The position numbers and the translations under genes are program-made. The notes beneath the pieces were generated by a model. That model had not been told where the DNA came from. It saw only the letters and a program-made list of their open reading frames with translations, and did no database searches. This document shows positions 1 to 9,700 of a DNA stretch of 52,447 bases, in pieces. Origin of the DNA: JBEINZ01 sp040377825 (GTDB lineage: Bacteria > Pseudomonadota > Alphaproteobacteria > Rhizobiales > Ancalomicrobiaceae); the NCBI GenBank assembly GCA_040377825.1, contig JBEINZ010000002.1, positions 1 through 52,447 of the forward strand. Reading direction: 5' to 3'. Position 1 is the first letter of the stretch. Each line of letters opens with the position of its first letter.

Positions 1-284
1 AGATCCATCAGCATGGTCTTGCCGCGCCCGACCCGGCCCCAGACGTAAAGTCCGCGTATCGTCTGGCGTGGCGACGCCTTGCGGGCGAACATCCAGCCGA
101 GCGCTGACCGCTTGTTGGCAAGTCGGCGCAGGCCGAGCTCTTCGGCGATCGAATCGAGCCTAGCGGCGAGCGTCGCCTGTACCACATCCCGCTCGATCGC
201 GCCGGAACCGACCAGCGCTTCGTAGCGCTCCGCCACGCCGCGAGACGGAACAAGGCCGCGATTTTGTGGCCCATGCGCAGTCAT
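1..284 (-). CDS. zapE: Cell division protein ZapE (AFG1-like ATPase), N-terminal part
   Basis: This reading frame starts at an ATG at 284 on the minus strand and runs off the left edge, so only about 94 N-terminal residues are present. The end of the fragment reads YVWGRVGRGKTMLMD. Its Walker A P-loop (residues 83-90) sits in the context typical of the AFG1/ZapE ATPases, and the preceding helical segment (ERYEALV, ALGWMFARK) also fits. ZapE is a cytoplasmic ATPase that associates with the Z-ring during late division. Walker B and the rest of the AAA+ core lie outside the window. The gene diverges from the dehydratase at 472, with 187 bases between them. The start is plausible but its ribosome site is weak. 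Confidence 0.85.
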   Translation of the reverse strand, partial: MTAHGPQNRGLVPSRGVAERYEALVGSGAIERDVVQATLAARLDSIAEELGLRRLANKRSALGWMFARKASPRQTIRGLYVWGRVGRGKTMLMD

Positions 285-471
285 CGCCACTCCCCGCCGA
301 ACGGAATTGCCCACCACAAAGATCGTTCCAACACTCACGATGGGCCGAAGCCTTACCGCGCGGCCGTCGGGCCGACAAGCGCGACCAACACCCGATCATG
401 TCGCAACCGGCCTTGGTCGGGCCGACGCAATGGGATAAAGCTCCATAGCGTCAGCTTGATATGAGGGGCCC

Positions 472-1419
472 GTGGCCGAAGCGCTCAGTCCGTCCGCGAT
501 CGAAACCGCCTATGACCGCATCCGTGGTCACATTCGGCATACCCCCTCAATGGACGCGGAAGGCGCGATCTTCGGCCAAGCCGATCCGGTGAACCTGAAA
601 CTCGAGCTTTTTCAGCATGCGGGCTCGTTCAAGGCGCGGGGGGCGTTCAACAATGTCTTGGGTCGCACTGTCCCGGCGGCGGGCGTCACCGCGGCATCGG
701 GCGGCAACCATGGCGCCGCGGTCGCCTATGCCGCGGCTTGTCTCGGCGTGAAGGCTCGGATCTTCGTGCCCAAGATTTCCAGCCCGATCAAAATCGCGCG
801 CATCAAGAGCTATGGCGCCGACGTCGTGGTGGACGGCGAGCGCTACGACGATGCCGCGCTTCTGTCGGAGGCTCATGCCGCCGAGGTCGGTGCCTTGCCG
901 GTCCATCCTTTCGACAGCCCTTATACGATCGCCGGTCAGGGTACGGTCGCACTGGAATGGGACCGCGATGAGCCGGACCTGCACACCGTGCTCGTCGCAT
1001 CGGGCGGCGGTGGGTTGGTCGCCGGTGTTGGGCTCTGGTTCCAAAACCGCGTGAAGGTCGTCGCGGTTGAGCCTCGGGGCTCCCGGGCTCTTCATGCCGC
1101 ACGGCAAGCGGGCGGGCCGACGGAGGTGTCCGTTGAGTCGATTGCGGCGGATTCCCTCGGCGCCAAGCGCGCGGGCGAACTCGCCCATGCGATCGCCGAG
1201 GACCATATCGCCGAGATCGTGCTTGTGCCGGACGCCGCCATCGAGGAGGCGCAACGCCGGCTATGGCGCCGGCTCGGGATCGCAACGGAACCGGGTGGTG
1301 CCGCTGCGGCGGCCGCCTTGATCGCCGGGGCCTACAAGCCGAAGCCGGGCGAACGGGTCGGTGTCCTCGTATGCGGCGCGAATGTCGATTTGGCGACGCT
1401 GGCGGGCACTGTCGCTTGA
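472..1419 (+). CDS. PLP-dependent threonine/serine dehydratase
   Basis: This 315-residue protein belongs to the fold-type II PLP family of threonine/serine dehydratases, which deaminate threonine or serine to 2-oxobutyrate or pyruvate. Visible motifs are SFKARGA with the Schiff-base lysine at K54, SGGNHG (76-81) that holds the cofactor, and the glycine-rich phosphate loop GGGG (177-180). There is no C-terminal ACT regulatory domain, so it resembles short catabolic dehydratases more than biosynthetic IlvA. The start is GTG at 472, just after a GAGGGG ribosome site. Same-strand leuB follows after 96 bases; a shared role in branched-chain amino acid supply is possible but not shown. Serine racemase or a hydroxyaspartate dehydratase cannot be excluded. 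Confidence 0.85.
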   Translation: MAEALSPSAIETAYDRIRGHIRHTPSMDAEGAIFGQADPVNLKLELFQHAGSFKARGAFNNVLGRTVPAAGVTAASGGNHGAAVAYAAACLGVKARIFVPKISSPIKIARIKSYGADVVVDGERYDDAALLSEAHAAEVGALPVHPFDSPYTIAGQGTVALEWDRDEPDLHTVLVASGGGGLVAGVGLWFQNRVKVVAVEPRGSRALHAARQAGGPTEVSVESIAADSLGAKRAGELAHAIAEDHIAEIVLVPDAAIEEAQRRLWRRLGIATEPGGAAAAAALIAGAYKPKPGERVGVLVCGANVDLATLAGTVA

Positions 1420-1515
1420 ACCCTTCGAACCGGGCGGCGGCCGATTGCCGCGCGCCGAAAGCCCTGCTAAACGGGCGCCGCCGGTCGTTCGACCTTTAAC
1501 CCCGCGAGACTCCCC

Positions 1516-2628
1516 ATGGCTTCCTTCAATCTGCTTCTCCTGCCCGGCGACGGCATCGGCCCGGAAATCATGGGCGAGGTGAAAGCCATCCTCGGCTGGT
1601 TCGGCAAGCGCGGCATCGCGCGGTTCGAGACCGAGGAGGGTCTGGTGGGCGGCGTGGCCCATGACGCCCACGGGAAGGCGATCTCCGAGGAGACCATGGG
1701 TCTCGCCAACGCGGCCGACGCGGTGCTGTTCGGCGCGGTCGGCGGACCGAAATGGGATACCGTCCCCTACGACGTGCGTCCGGAAGCCGGCCTGTTGCGG
1801 CTGCGCAAGGATCTCGGCCTGTTCGCGAACCTGCGCCCTGCGATCTGCTATCCGGCGCTTGCCGATGCTTCGTCCTTGAAGCGCGAGTTGGTCGAGGGTC
1901 TGGACATCCTGATCGTGCGCGAGCTGACCGGTGGTGTCTATTTCGGCGAGCCGAAGGAGATCGTCACCCTGGAAAATGGCGAAAAGCGAGCGGTCGACAC
2001 GCAGGTCTATACGACCCACGAGATCGAGCGCATCGCCCGCGTCGCCTTCGATCTGGCCAAGACCCGACGCAATAAGGTCTCCTCGGCCGAAAAGCGCAAC
2101 GTGATGAAGTCCGGCGTTCTTTGGAACCAGGTCGTGACCAAGATCGGCCGCGAGACCTATCCGGATGTCGCCTTGGAGCATGTGCTCGCCGACAACTGCG
2201 CGATGCAGCTCGTGCGCGCGCCGAAGCAATATGACGTCATCGTCACCGACAATCTCTTCGGCGATATCCTTTCGGATGTCGCGGCGATGCTGACCGGTTC
2301 GCTTGGCATGCTGCCCTCCGCCTCGCTCGGCGCGGAAGACCCGGCAACCGGCAAGCGCAAGGCACTCTACGAGCCGGTACATGGCTCCGCACCGGACATC
2401 GCGGGCAAGGGTCTCGCCAATCCGATCGCGATGATCGCGTCGTTCGCCATGGCGTTGCGGTATTCCTTCGGGCTCGGCGAGGCCGCTGATATGACGGAAA
2501 GGGCGATCGCCAACGTCTTGGCGAGCGGCACGCGCACGAAGGATGTCGCCGGCCCTGGCGCGAACGCCGTCGGCACGCATGAAATGGGCACGGCGATCCT
2601 CGCCGAGCTCGACCGCGTCGCTGGTTAA
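1516..2628 (+). CDS. leuB: 3-isopropylmalate dehydrogenase
   Basis: This 370-residue protein is 3-isopropylmalate dehydrogenase, which oxidatively decarboxylates 3-isopropylmalate to 2-oxoisocaproate with NAD+ in leucine synthesis. It has the family's N-terminal PGDGIGPEI motif (residues 10-18), the VGGPKW segment, and the metal-binding DNLFGDILSD motif starting near residue 245. Length and motif order are normal. The ATG at 1516 has no strong ribosome site, which suggests translation from an upstream-initiated transcript. It is followed by repeat copy A (2716-2829). leuC and leuD are not in the window. Confidence 0.97.
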   Translation: MASFNLLLLPGDGIGPEIMGEVKAILGWFGKRGIARFETEEGLVGGVAHDAHGKAISEETMGLANAADAVLFGAVGGPKWDTVPYDVRPEAGLLRLRKDLGLFANLRPAICYPALADASSLKRELVEGLDILIVRELTGGVYFGEPKEIVTLENGEKRAVDTQVYTTHEIERIARVAFDLAKTRRNKVSSAEKRNVMKSGVLWNQVVTKIGRETYPDVALEHVLADNCAMQLVRAPKQYDVIVTDNLFGDILSDVAAMLTGSLGMLPSASLGAEDPATGKRKALYEPVHGSAPDIAGKGLANPIAMIASFAMALRYSFGLGEAADMTERAIANVLASGTRTKDVAGPGANAVGTHEMGTAILAELDRVAG

Positions 2629-2715
2629 GCCATAACGGTTTAGCCGTCGCGCCATGCGTTCGCCCAACATCCGGGCTTTCAACCGGAATGCGTACACAAT
2701 AGGCTGAGGCGAGGG

Positions 2716-2829
2716 GAGCATTTCCCGATCGGATGAGACCATCCGATCGATAAGGAATTGCTCCCGAGTCTAGAGTTTGAGCCGGTCCTTTTCGTTCGGA
2801 TCGAAGTGATCCCAACGGGACAGGCTTTA
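2716..2829 (+). repeat. RIME-like intergenic element, copy A
   Basis: First of eight copies of a two-palindrome element. Palindrome 1 begins GAGCATTTCC then CGATCGGATG, with loop AGAC and return arm CATCCGATCG ... GGAATTGCTC. Palindrome 2 has left arm GAGCCGGTCC, a TTTT bulge and CGTTCGGATCG, returning through a diverged arm to GGGACAGGCT. The right end, read inward, is TTAAAGCC. It lies between leuB and the DUF2126 gene, ending 22 bases before that gene's TTG start, so its second hairpin would lie in the leader of the operon. Confidence 0.9.
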
Positions 2830-2851
2830 ATGCCGCAGCGAGACCTCCACC

Positions 2852-5800
2852 TTGGCCATCAAGACCGCGCTCCATCACGTTACCTCCTACGACTACGACC
2901 GCCCTGTCGCGCTCGGGCCGCAGGTGATCCGACTGCGGCCGGCGCCTCATAGCCGGACGAAGGTCCTGAGCTATGCGCTGCGCGTCCTGCCGGAGCCGCA
3001 TTTCGTCAATTGGCAGCAGGATCCGCACGGCAATTGGCTGGCGCGCTTTGTCTTTCCAGAGCGCGCGACGCGTTTCAGCGTCGAGGTCGATCTCGTCGCC
3101 GATCTCGCGGTGATCAACCCGTTCGACTTCTTCGTGGAGACCTACGCGGAGACGTTCCCCTTCGCCTATACGCCGGACCTCGCGGTCGAACTCGCGCCCT
3201 ATCTGGTAACCGAGCCGGCCGGGGCGAAACTCGACGCCTTCGTCGCCGGCATATCGCGCGAGCCGACACGCATCGTCGACTTCCTGGTCGGGATCAACCA
3301 GCAGCTCTCCCAAGATATCCGCTATGTCATCCGCATGGAGCCGGGCGTCCAAGAGCCGGAGGAAACGCTGACGCTTGCGTCGGGATCCTGCCGGGATACG
3401 GGCTGGCTCCTGGTTCAGGCGCTGCGCCGTCTTGGCCTCGCCGCGCGTTTCGTCTCCGGCTACCTAATCCAGTTGAAGCCGGATATCGCGGCGCTCGACG
3501 GGCCGTCCGGCACCGACCACGATTTCACCGATCTACATGCCTGGTGCGAGGTCTATATACCCGGCGCGGGCTGGGTCGGCCTCGACCCGACTTCGGGGCT
3601 TTTCGCCGGCGAGGGCCACATCCCGCTTGCCGCGACGCCGCACTATCGCTCGGCCGCGCCGATTACCGGCCTGGTCGAGCCGGCCACCGTCTCCTTCGAT
3701 TTCCAGATGAAGGTGACCCGCATCGCGGAGAAGCCGCGCGTGACCGCGCCCTTCGCCGACGAAGCCTGGATCGCGCTCGACGCGCTCGGCCGCGCCGTCG
3801 ACGCGGATCTGGCGGCGCATGATGTGCGCCTCACCATGGGCGGCGAACCGACTTTCGTGTCGATCGACGACTATCAGTCCGCCGAATGGAACACCGCCGC
3901 CGTCGGGCCGACCAAGCGTTGGCGCGCGGACGATCTGATACGCCGCCTGCGTACGCGCTTCGCACCCGGCGGATTCCTGCATTACGGCCAAGGAAAGTGG
4001 TATCCCGGCGAGAGCCTGCCGCGCTGGGCTTTCGCGCTCTATTGGCGCAAGGACGGCAAGCCGATCTGGCGTAATCCGAACCTGATCGCGCTGGAATCGG
4101 GTCGTCGCGACGCTACGTTGGACGCGAGCGCCGCGATTGCCGAGGGCGTGGCCGACCGGCTCGACATCGGCGCGGAATACGTGCTGCCCGCCTTCGAGGA
4201 TCCTGCGGTCTGGATCATCAAGGAAGCCGAGCTGCCCGAGAACGTCGATCCGGCGAATTCCAAGCTGGAAAATGCCGAGGACCGGTATCGGATCGCGACC
4301 GTCTTCGAACGCGGCTTGACGAAACCGTCGGGCTTCGTGCTGCCGGTCCAGCGCTGGAATTCGCGCGCCGGCAAGGGATGGTACTCCGAACGCTGGCGGC
4401 TCAGGCGCAAGCGGCTGTTTCTTGTGCCGGGCGACAGCCCCGTCGGCTTCCGCCTGCCGCTGAATTCCTTGCCCTGGATCCCCGCGAGTTCGTATCCTTA
4501 CGTCTACGACCGCGACACGTTCATCCCGCGCGGCGACCTGCCCGATCCGGACGATCTCGCGCAAGCCTACCGCCGTACCGGGGAGCCGCAGCGCGAAACC
4601 CAACGCTTCGTGGAGGATATCGGCGCCGACACGGTCCGCACCGCGATGTCCTTCGAAGTGCGCGACGGCATCGTGCATGTGTTCATGCCGCCGGTTACCA
4701 CGCTGGAGGATTATCTCGAACTGCTTACCGCCATCGAGGCGTCGGCGGAGGCGGCCGGCACACCGGTCCATATCGAAGGCTATCCGCCGCCATGGGACCC
4801 GCGCGTCGACGTGATCAAGGTCACGCCAGACCCCGGCGTCATCGAAGTCAACGTCCAGCCGGCCGCGACCTGGGACGAATGCGTGGCGATCACAACAGGG
4901 CTTTATGAGGATGCCCGTCAGTCGCGCCTTGGGACCGAGAAGTTCATGGTCGACGGCAAGCATACCGGCACCGGCGGCGGCAACCATGTCGTGATCGGCG
5001 CGCGCTCGCCGGCCGACAGCCCGTTCCTGCGCCGACCGGACTTGTTGAAAAGCCTTGTGCTATATTGGCAGCGCCGGCCGTCGCTGTCGTTCCTGTTTTC
5101 GGGTCTCTTCATCGGGCCGACCAGCCAAGCGCCGCGCATCGACGAAGCCCGCCACGACGGACTCTACGAACTTGAGATCGCGATCTCCAACGTGCCCAAG
5201 CCGAGCGAGGGCCATGCGCCGCCGCCATGGCTGGTTGATCGGCTGTTCCGCAATCTCCTCGCCGATGTCTCGGGCAACACGCACCGCACCGAGATCTGCA
5301 TCGACAAGCTTTATTCGCCTGATGGTCCGACCGGCAGGCTTGGGCTTGTCGAGTTCCGCTCCTTCGAGATGCCGCCGGATGCTCGCATGAGCCTCGCGCA
5401 GCAGCTTCTCCTGCGCGCGATCGTGGCGTGGCTGTGGCGCGAGCCGCTCGACGGCACATTCTCGCGGTGGGGGACCGCGCTGCACGATCGCTTCATGCTG
5501 CCGCACTTCGTTTGGGAGGACTTCCTCGGCGTGCTCAACGATCTCAATCGCGCTGGATACGCTTTCGATCCGGTCTGGTTCGAGGCGCAGCGCGAATTCC
5601 GCTTCCCCTTCTTCGGCGAAGTCGAGCATGACGGCGTGAAGCTTGAAATCCGGCAGGCGCTCGAGCCTTGGCATGTGACGGGCGAGGAAGGCGCGGTCGG
5701 CGGGACCGTCCGCTACGTGGACTCGTCCGTCGAGCGCCTTCAGGTCAAGGCAACGGGCCTCAATCCCGCTCGCCATGTGATGACCTGCAACGGCCGCCGC

Positions 5801-6148
5801 CTGCCGATGACGTCCACCGGCCGGACGACCGAGGCCGTCGCCGGCGTGCGTTTCAAGGCGTGGCACCCGGCGTCCGGCCTGCACCCGACGATCCCCATCA
5901 ATGCTCCGCTGACCTTCGACATTCTCGATCGCTGGACGGGACGCTCACTCGGCGGCTGCGTGTATCACGTGGCCCATCCGGGTGGACGCAGCTATGACAC
6001 GCCACCTGTAAATTCCTACGAGGCGGAGGCCCGGCGTCTCGCGCGTTTCTTCGATCACGGGCATACTCCGGGATTCATGGCGATACCGGACGAAGAACCG
6101 TCATCGGAATTCCCACTGACGCTTGATTTGCGGCGGTGGGCGCGTTGA
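2852..6148 (+). CDS. Transglutaminase-like/DUF2126 protein
   Basis: This 1098-residue protein joins a bacterial transglutaminase N-terminal domain (about 1-90), a transglutaminase-like core (about 130-260) and a long DUF2126 region (about 290-1095). The core keeps a cysteine-protease-type triad: C180 in GSCRDTGW, H229 in DLHAWCEV and D245 in GLDPTSG. DUF2126 resembles a glutamine-synthetase-type carboxylate-amine ligase in published comparative genomics. The TTG at 2852 is preferred because translation from it gives the family's usual beginning (AIKTALHHVTSYDYDRP). It is the first of three genes, followed by an ATP-grasp/alpha-E fusion and a second transglutaminase. The set is predicted to make and trim a small peptide or to modify proteins; the substrate is unknown. 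Confidence 0.9.
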   Translation: MAIKTALHHVTSYDYDRPVALGPQVIRLRPAPHSRTKVLSYALRVLPEPHFVNWQQDPHGNWLARFVFPERATRFSVEVDLVADLAVINPFDFFVETYAETFPFAYTPDLAVELAPYLVTEPAGAKLDAFVAGISREPTRIVDFLVGINQQLSQDIRYVIRMEPGVQEPEETLTLASGSCRDTGWLLVQALRRLGLAARFVSGYLIQLKPDIAALDGPSGTDHDFTDLHAWCEVYIPGAGWVGLDPTSGLFAGEGHIPLAATPHYRSAAPITGLVEPATVSFDFQMKVTRIAEKPRVTAPFADEAWIALDALGRAVDADLAAHDVRLTMGGEPTFVSIDDYQSAEWNTAAVGPTKRWRADDLIRRLRTRFAPGGFLHYGQGKWYPGESLPRWAFALYWRKDGKPIWRNPNLIALESGRRDATLDASAAIAEGVADRLDIGAEYVLPAFEDPAVWIIKEAELPENVDPANSKLENAEDRYRIATVFERGLTKPSGFVLPVQRWNSRAGKGWYSERWRLRRKRLFLVPGDSPVGFRLPLNSLPWIPASSYPYVYDRDTFIPRGDLPDPDDLAQAYRRTGEPQRETQRFVEDIGADTVRTAMSFEVRDGIVHVFMPPVTTLEDYLELLTAIEASAEAAGTPVHIEGYPPPWDPRVDVIKVTPDPGVIEVNVQPAATWDECVAITTGLYEDARQSRLGTEKFMVDGKHTGTGGGNHVVIGARSPADSPFLRRPDLLKSLVLYWQRRPSLSFLFSGLFIGPTSQAPRIDEARHDGLYELEIAISNVPKPSEGHAPPPWLVDRLFRNLLADVSGNTHRTEICIDKLYSPDGPTGRLGLVEFRSFEMPPDARMSLAQQLLLRAIVAWLWREPLDGTFSRWGTALHDRFMLPHFVWEDFLGVLNDLNRAGYAFDPVWFEAQREFRFPFFGEVEHDGVKLEIRQALEPWHVTGEEGAVGGTVRYVDSSVERLQVKATGLNPARHVMTCNGRRLPMTSTGRTTEAVAGVRFKAWHPASGLHPTIPINAPLTFDILDRWTGRSLGGCVYHVAHPGGRSYDTPPVNSYEAEARRLARFFDHGHTPGFMAIPDEEPSSEFPLTLDLRRWAR

Positions 6149-6200
6149 TCGGATCGGTGGCGCGGTCGGTTTGCGTAAAACCGAGGAAGCGAGGCACACG

Positions 6201-8756
6201 GTGACGGCAAGCGCGCAGCTCGCCTTCGACATGCGGTTCGGCGGAGGGCTCGACGAGGCCCTCCGCCGAATGGTGTCGGGCTATCGCGCCGAACCAGGCG
6301 TCCATGACGAACTGATGGATGCGACCGGAGCGCTGCGGCCGCGCTGGCGCACATTGCTGACCGCCCTCGCCGAATTCGGACCCGAGGAATCCCGCCGCCG
6401 CTTCGACATAGCCGACCGGCATCTGGCCGATGCCGGGGTCGTTTATCGAGTTTACAACGACCCGACGGGCGCCGAGCGCGCCTGGCCGCTCGCGCATCTG
6501 CCGATGGTCGTCGACGAGGCGGACTGGGCGGTGCTGGCGGCCGGCGTCGTCGAGCGCGCGAATGTGCTGGAGGCCTTGCTCGCCGATCTCTACGGCCCCG
6601 CGCGATTGGTATCGGAAGGCCTCGTGCCTGCCGCGCTTGTGGCCGGAAACTCGGAATATCTGCGGCCAATGGCCGGGATCCGACCGGCGGGCGGACATTG
6701 GCTGCATATCTACGCGGCCGACGTCAGCCGGGGTCCCGACGGGCGCTGGTGGGTGCTCGCCGACAAGACACAGGCGCCGTCAGGGGCCGGCTATGCGATC
6801 GAAAACCGCATCGCGCTCGATCGCGCCTTCAACGACTTATTCTTTAAGTCGAACGTCGAGCGTCTCGCCGGGTTCTATCAGCGGCTGCGGGCCGGTCTGG
6901 CCGCGGCTTCCAACCGCGACGAGCCGCGCGTCGCGCTTCTTTCGCCCGGTCCCCTGAACGAAACCTATTTCGAGCACGCCTATCTCGCTCGGGCGCTTGG
7001 ATTTCTTCTTGTCGAAGGTAGCGACCTGACGGTGCGTGACGACACGGTCTATATCCGAACCGTGGAAGGCAATAGTCGCGTCGACGTCTTGCTGCGCCGG
7101 CTCGATGCGGATTTTGCCGACCCACTCGAACTGAACGCCGCTTCGCGCATCGGCGTGCCCGGTCTTGCCCAGGCCGTGCGGGCCGGCAGCGTCATCGTCG
7201 CCAACGCGCTCGGGTCGGGTCTTGTGGAGGCTCCCGCGCTGCTCGGGTTCCTTCCCGTGCTTGGCCGCCGGCTGCTCGGTCGCGATCTTGCGCTGCCGAA
7301 CCTCGCGACATGGTGGTGCGGCGATCCGCAAACACGACGCGTGGTGCTCGATCGCTTCGATACCATGACCATAGCGCCCGCCTTCGGGCGCACCATCGCC
7401 GGCACGCTCGACAATGCCGGCGTGCTCGGCGGCGAGCTTTCGGCCGACGCGCGGGCGAAACTCAAGGCGGCGATCGAACGCCGTGGGCTCGATTTCATCG
7501 GCCAGGAGCCGATCCGGCTCGGCACCACGCCGGTTTGGACCGACGGGCGGCTGGTACCGCGCCCCTATGCGTTGCGCGTCTTCGCGGCGCGGCACGGCGA
7601 CGGCTGGACCGTGATGCCGGGCGGCTTCTGTCGGCTATCGCCGCGCCCGGATGCGCGCGCGCTATCGATGCAGCGCGGCGGGCGTTCCGCGGACGCATGG
7701 GTCGTCGCGACCGGGACGGTCGACACGGCCAATCTCGTGCCGACCCCTGAAGAGGTGGAGGTGCGCCGGGAGACGGCGGTTTTGCCGAGCCGAACCGCGG
7801 ATAATCTCTTTTGGCTCGGCCGGTATCTCGAACGCGCCGACGCGACCTTTCGGCTTGTGCGCGGACTTGCCGGCCGATCGAGCGACGATGCGCCGTTTTC
7901 CCAGCAAGGACCGGAGCCCGAGACCGCGAATGAGACGGCGACGGCCTCGCAGCGGCTTGCCGATCTCCTTGCCGCCTGGGGCGCGACGCCGTTCGGACTG
8001 GAAGACCCGCTGGAGATCGTGCGCGAGGCGCTCGCGGGCACATCCGCCGGCGCGGTGCCGATGTTGGTGCGCGAGGCACGGCGGACGGCCACGGTCGTTC
8101 GCGATCGGCTTTCGCCGGACGCATGGAGCGCCTTGAGCGACCTCGTCGCGGCGTTCCCAAAATCCGCGGACGACATAAGGGAAGCCGAGGCCCTGGAGAT
8201 CGCGGAGCGCGGGCTGCGCATGATCGCCGCCTTCTCCGGGCTCGCGCATGAGAACATGTATCGGCCGGCCGGTTGGCGCTTCCTGGACATGGGCGCGCGT
8301 ATCGAACGGGCGATTGCCGTCGGCCGCTTCACCCGCCGAATGGCCGATCAAGCCGCGCGCGCGGACTGCCTCGGCCGGCTCTTGGACCTGACCGACGTTC
8401 AGGTCGTCTACCGCGCGCGCTACATTTCCGGCGCGGCCTTGAAACCGGTCATCGACCTCGTGCTGCTCGACGAGGCCAATCCGCGCTCGGTGGCCTTTCA
8501 GGTCGACCGGCTTGTGGAACATCTGAAGCAGCTTGCGAAGCGGCAGGAAGGCAGCCTGACCGACCCGGGCGAGCGCTTGGCGCTTCGGCTCTCGACCGAT
8601 CTGAGGACCGCGGACCCCACGGATTATGACGACGAGCGCATCGCGAGCATTGAAACGCGGCTGATGCAGCTCTCCGATGCCGTCACGCTGCGCTACTTCA
8701 GCGAAGCGCTGGTTGGCGAGCCGGACGCCGAACCCGAGGCGGAGGAGATGCCGTGA
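6201..8756 (+). CDS. Circularly permuted ATP-grasp plus alpha-E domain fusion
   Basis: This 851-residue protein has two parts. Residues 1 to about 520 match the circularly permuted type 2 ATP-grasp family (DUF404/DUF407), with segments such as GPLNETYFEHAYLAR and WWVLADKTQAPSGAGYAIEN. From about residue 528 (LPSRTADNLFWLGRYLERA) to about 830 lies an alpha-E (DUF403) helical domain. ATP-grasp enzymes form amide bonds from a carboxylate and an amine through an acyl phosphate. The alpha-E partner is of unknown activity. I chose GTG 6201, six bases after GAGG, because the family-like sequence begins there; the frame is open back to 6123. It starts 52 bases after the DUF2126 gene and its stop overlaps the next start (GTGA), so all three are probably co-translated. 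Confidence 0.88.
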   Translation: MTASAQLAFDMRFGGGLDEALRRMVSGYRAEPGVHDELMDATGALRPRWRTLLTALAEFGPEESRRRFDIADRHLADAGVVYRVYNDPTGAERAWPLAHLPMVVDEADWAVLAAGVVERANVLEALLADLYGPARLVSEGLVPAALVAGNSEYLRPMAGIRPAGGHWLHIYAADVSRGPDGRWWVLADKTQAPSGAGYAIENRIALDRAFNDLFFKSNVERLAGFYQRLRAGLAAASNRDEPRVALLSPGPLNETYFEHAYLARALGFLLVEGSDLTVRDDTVYIRTVEGNSRVDVLLRRLDADFADPLELNAASRIGVPGLAQAVRAGSVIVANALGSGLVEAPALLGFLPVLGRRLLGRDLALPNLATWWCGDPQTRRVVLDRFDTMTIAPAFGRTIAGTLDNAGVLGGELSADARAKLKAAIERRGLDFIGQEPIRLGTTPVWTDGRLVPRPYALRVFAARHGDGWTVMPGGFCRLSPRPDARALSMQRGGRSADAWVVATGTVDTANLVPTPEEVEVRRETAVLPSRTADNLFWLGRYLERADATFRLVRGLAGRSSDDAPFSQQGPEPETANETATASQRLADLLAAWGATPFGLEDPLEIVREALAGTSAGAVPMLVREARRTATVVRDRLSPDAWSALSDLVAAFPKSADDIREAEALEIAERGLRMIAAFSGLAHENMYRPAGWRFLDMGARIERAIAVGRFTRRMADQAARADCLGRLLDLTDVQVVYRARYISGAALKPVIDLVLLDEANPRSVAFQVDRLVEHLKQLAKRQEGSLTDPGERLALRLSTDLRTADPTDYDDERIASIETRLMQLSDAVTLRYFSEALVGEPDAEPEAEEMP

Positions 8757-9700
8757 TTTACGACGTCATCCACGTCACGCGCTACCATTACCGGGCAAGC
8801 GTGCCGTTTACGCGCTGCATCCTGCGGCTCACGCCGGCCGACCGGCCGGGCCAGCGCATCATGTCGAGCACGCTCAAGATCGAACCGGAACCGGCCGAAC
8901 GATCTGATGATCGGGACTTTTTCGGCAACCACGTCACGCGCGTGACGGTCCGCGCGCCGCACGACAGCTTGGTGATCACCGCGGCGAGCCGCGTGGAGCG
9001 CACTGCCTCGCCGCTGCCGACCACCCGGCTGGCCCCCCGGCTGACCCCGTCCTGGACGAGCCTTGCGGCGACGTTCGCCGATGCCCGCGATCTCGGTCCG
9101 GCCGCGCCCGTCCAAGGGCTCTTCGCCAGCAGGCTCGTGCCGCTCCTGCCTGAGGCAACAAGTTGGGCCGCGCGGTCCTTTCCGCTGGGGCGTCCGGTTT
9201 TGGAAGGCGCGCTCGATCTCAATCGGCGGATCAACACCGAGTTTCGCTACGATCCCGGCTCGACCGACATCGCCACGCCGCTCGCCAAGGCCTTCGCCGC
9301 AAGACACGGCGTCTGCCAGGATTTCGCCCATGTCGCGATCGCCGGCCTCAGGGGTCTCGGCCTTGCCGCGCGCTACGTCTCGGGATACCTGCGCACGGTG
9401 CCGCCGCCGGGCAAGCCGCGCCTGGAAGGCGTCGATGCGACGCATGCCTGGATCGAGGTTTGGTGCGGCTCGGAGGTCGGATGGGTCGGGCTCGACCCGA
9501 CCAACGGCATCCCGGCCGACGAAAATCACATCGTCCTGGCGATTGGGCGGGACTATGCCGATGTCTCGCCGGTTGACGGCGTGGTCTTGTCCTCCGGTCC
9601 GCATGAACTGGCCGTCTCGGTCGATGTCCGTGAAGTCGGCGATGGGGCACGCGAGCCCGCTCGTCAACGCGCCGCGTCGGCATCCATCAGACCCGCATAG
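8753..9700 (+). CDS. Transglutaminase family protein
   Basis: This 315-residue protein has an N-terminal bacterial transglutaminase domain (YDVIHVTRYHYRASVPF) and a transglutaminase-like core. The catalytic triad is visible: C188 in HGVCQDF, H231 in DATHAW and D248 in GLDPTNG. Bacterial members are generally thought to act as peptidases or amidases. The GTG start at 8753 overlaps the stop of the ATP-grasp/alpha-E gene by four bases. The C-terminal 12 codons overlap the convergent aminotransferase-fold gene tail to tail (9664-9700). With two transglutaminases and two predicted ligases, the operon pairs bond-making with bond-breaking enzymes. Confidence 0.92.
   Translation: MIYDVIHVTRYHYRASVPFTRCILRLTPADRPGQRIMSSTLKIEPEPAERSDDRDFFGNHVTRVTVRAPHDSLVITAASRVERTASPLPTTRLAPRLTPSWTSLAATFADARDLGPAAPVQGLFASRLVPLLPEATSWAARSFPLGRPVLEGALDLNRRINTEFRYDPGSTDIATPLAKAFAARHGVCQDFAHVAIAGLRGLGLAARYVSGYLRTVPPPGKPRLEGVDATHAWIEVWCGSEVGWVGLDPTNGIPADENHIVLAIGRDYADVSPVDGVVLSSGPHELAVSVDVREVGDGAREPARQRAASASIRPA

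Noticed and set aside
1261..2742. 493-codon open frame antisense to leuB
   Set aside because: It is a GC-rich shadow; the plus-strand frame encodes complete LeuB.
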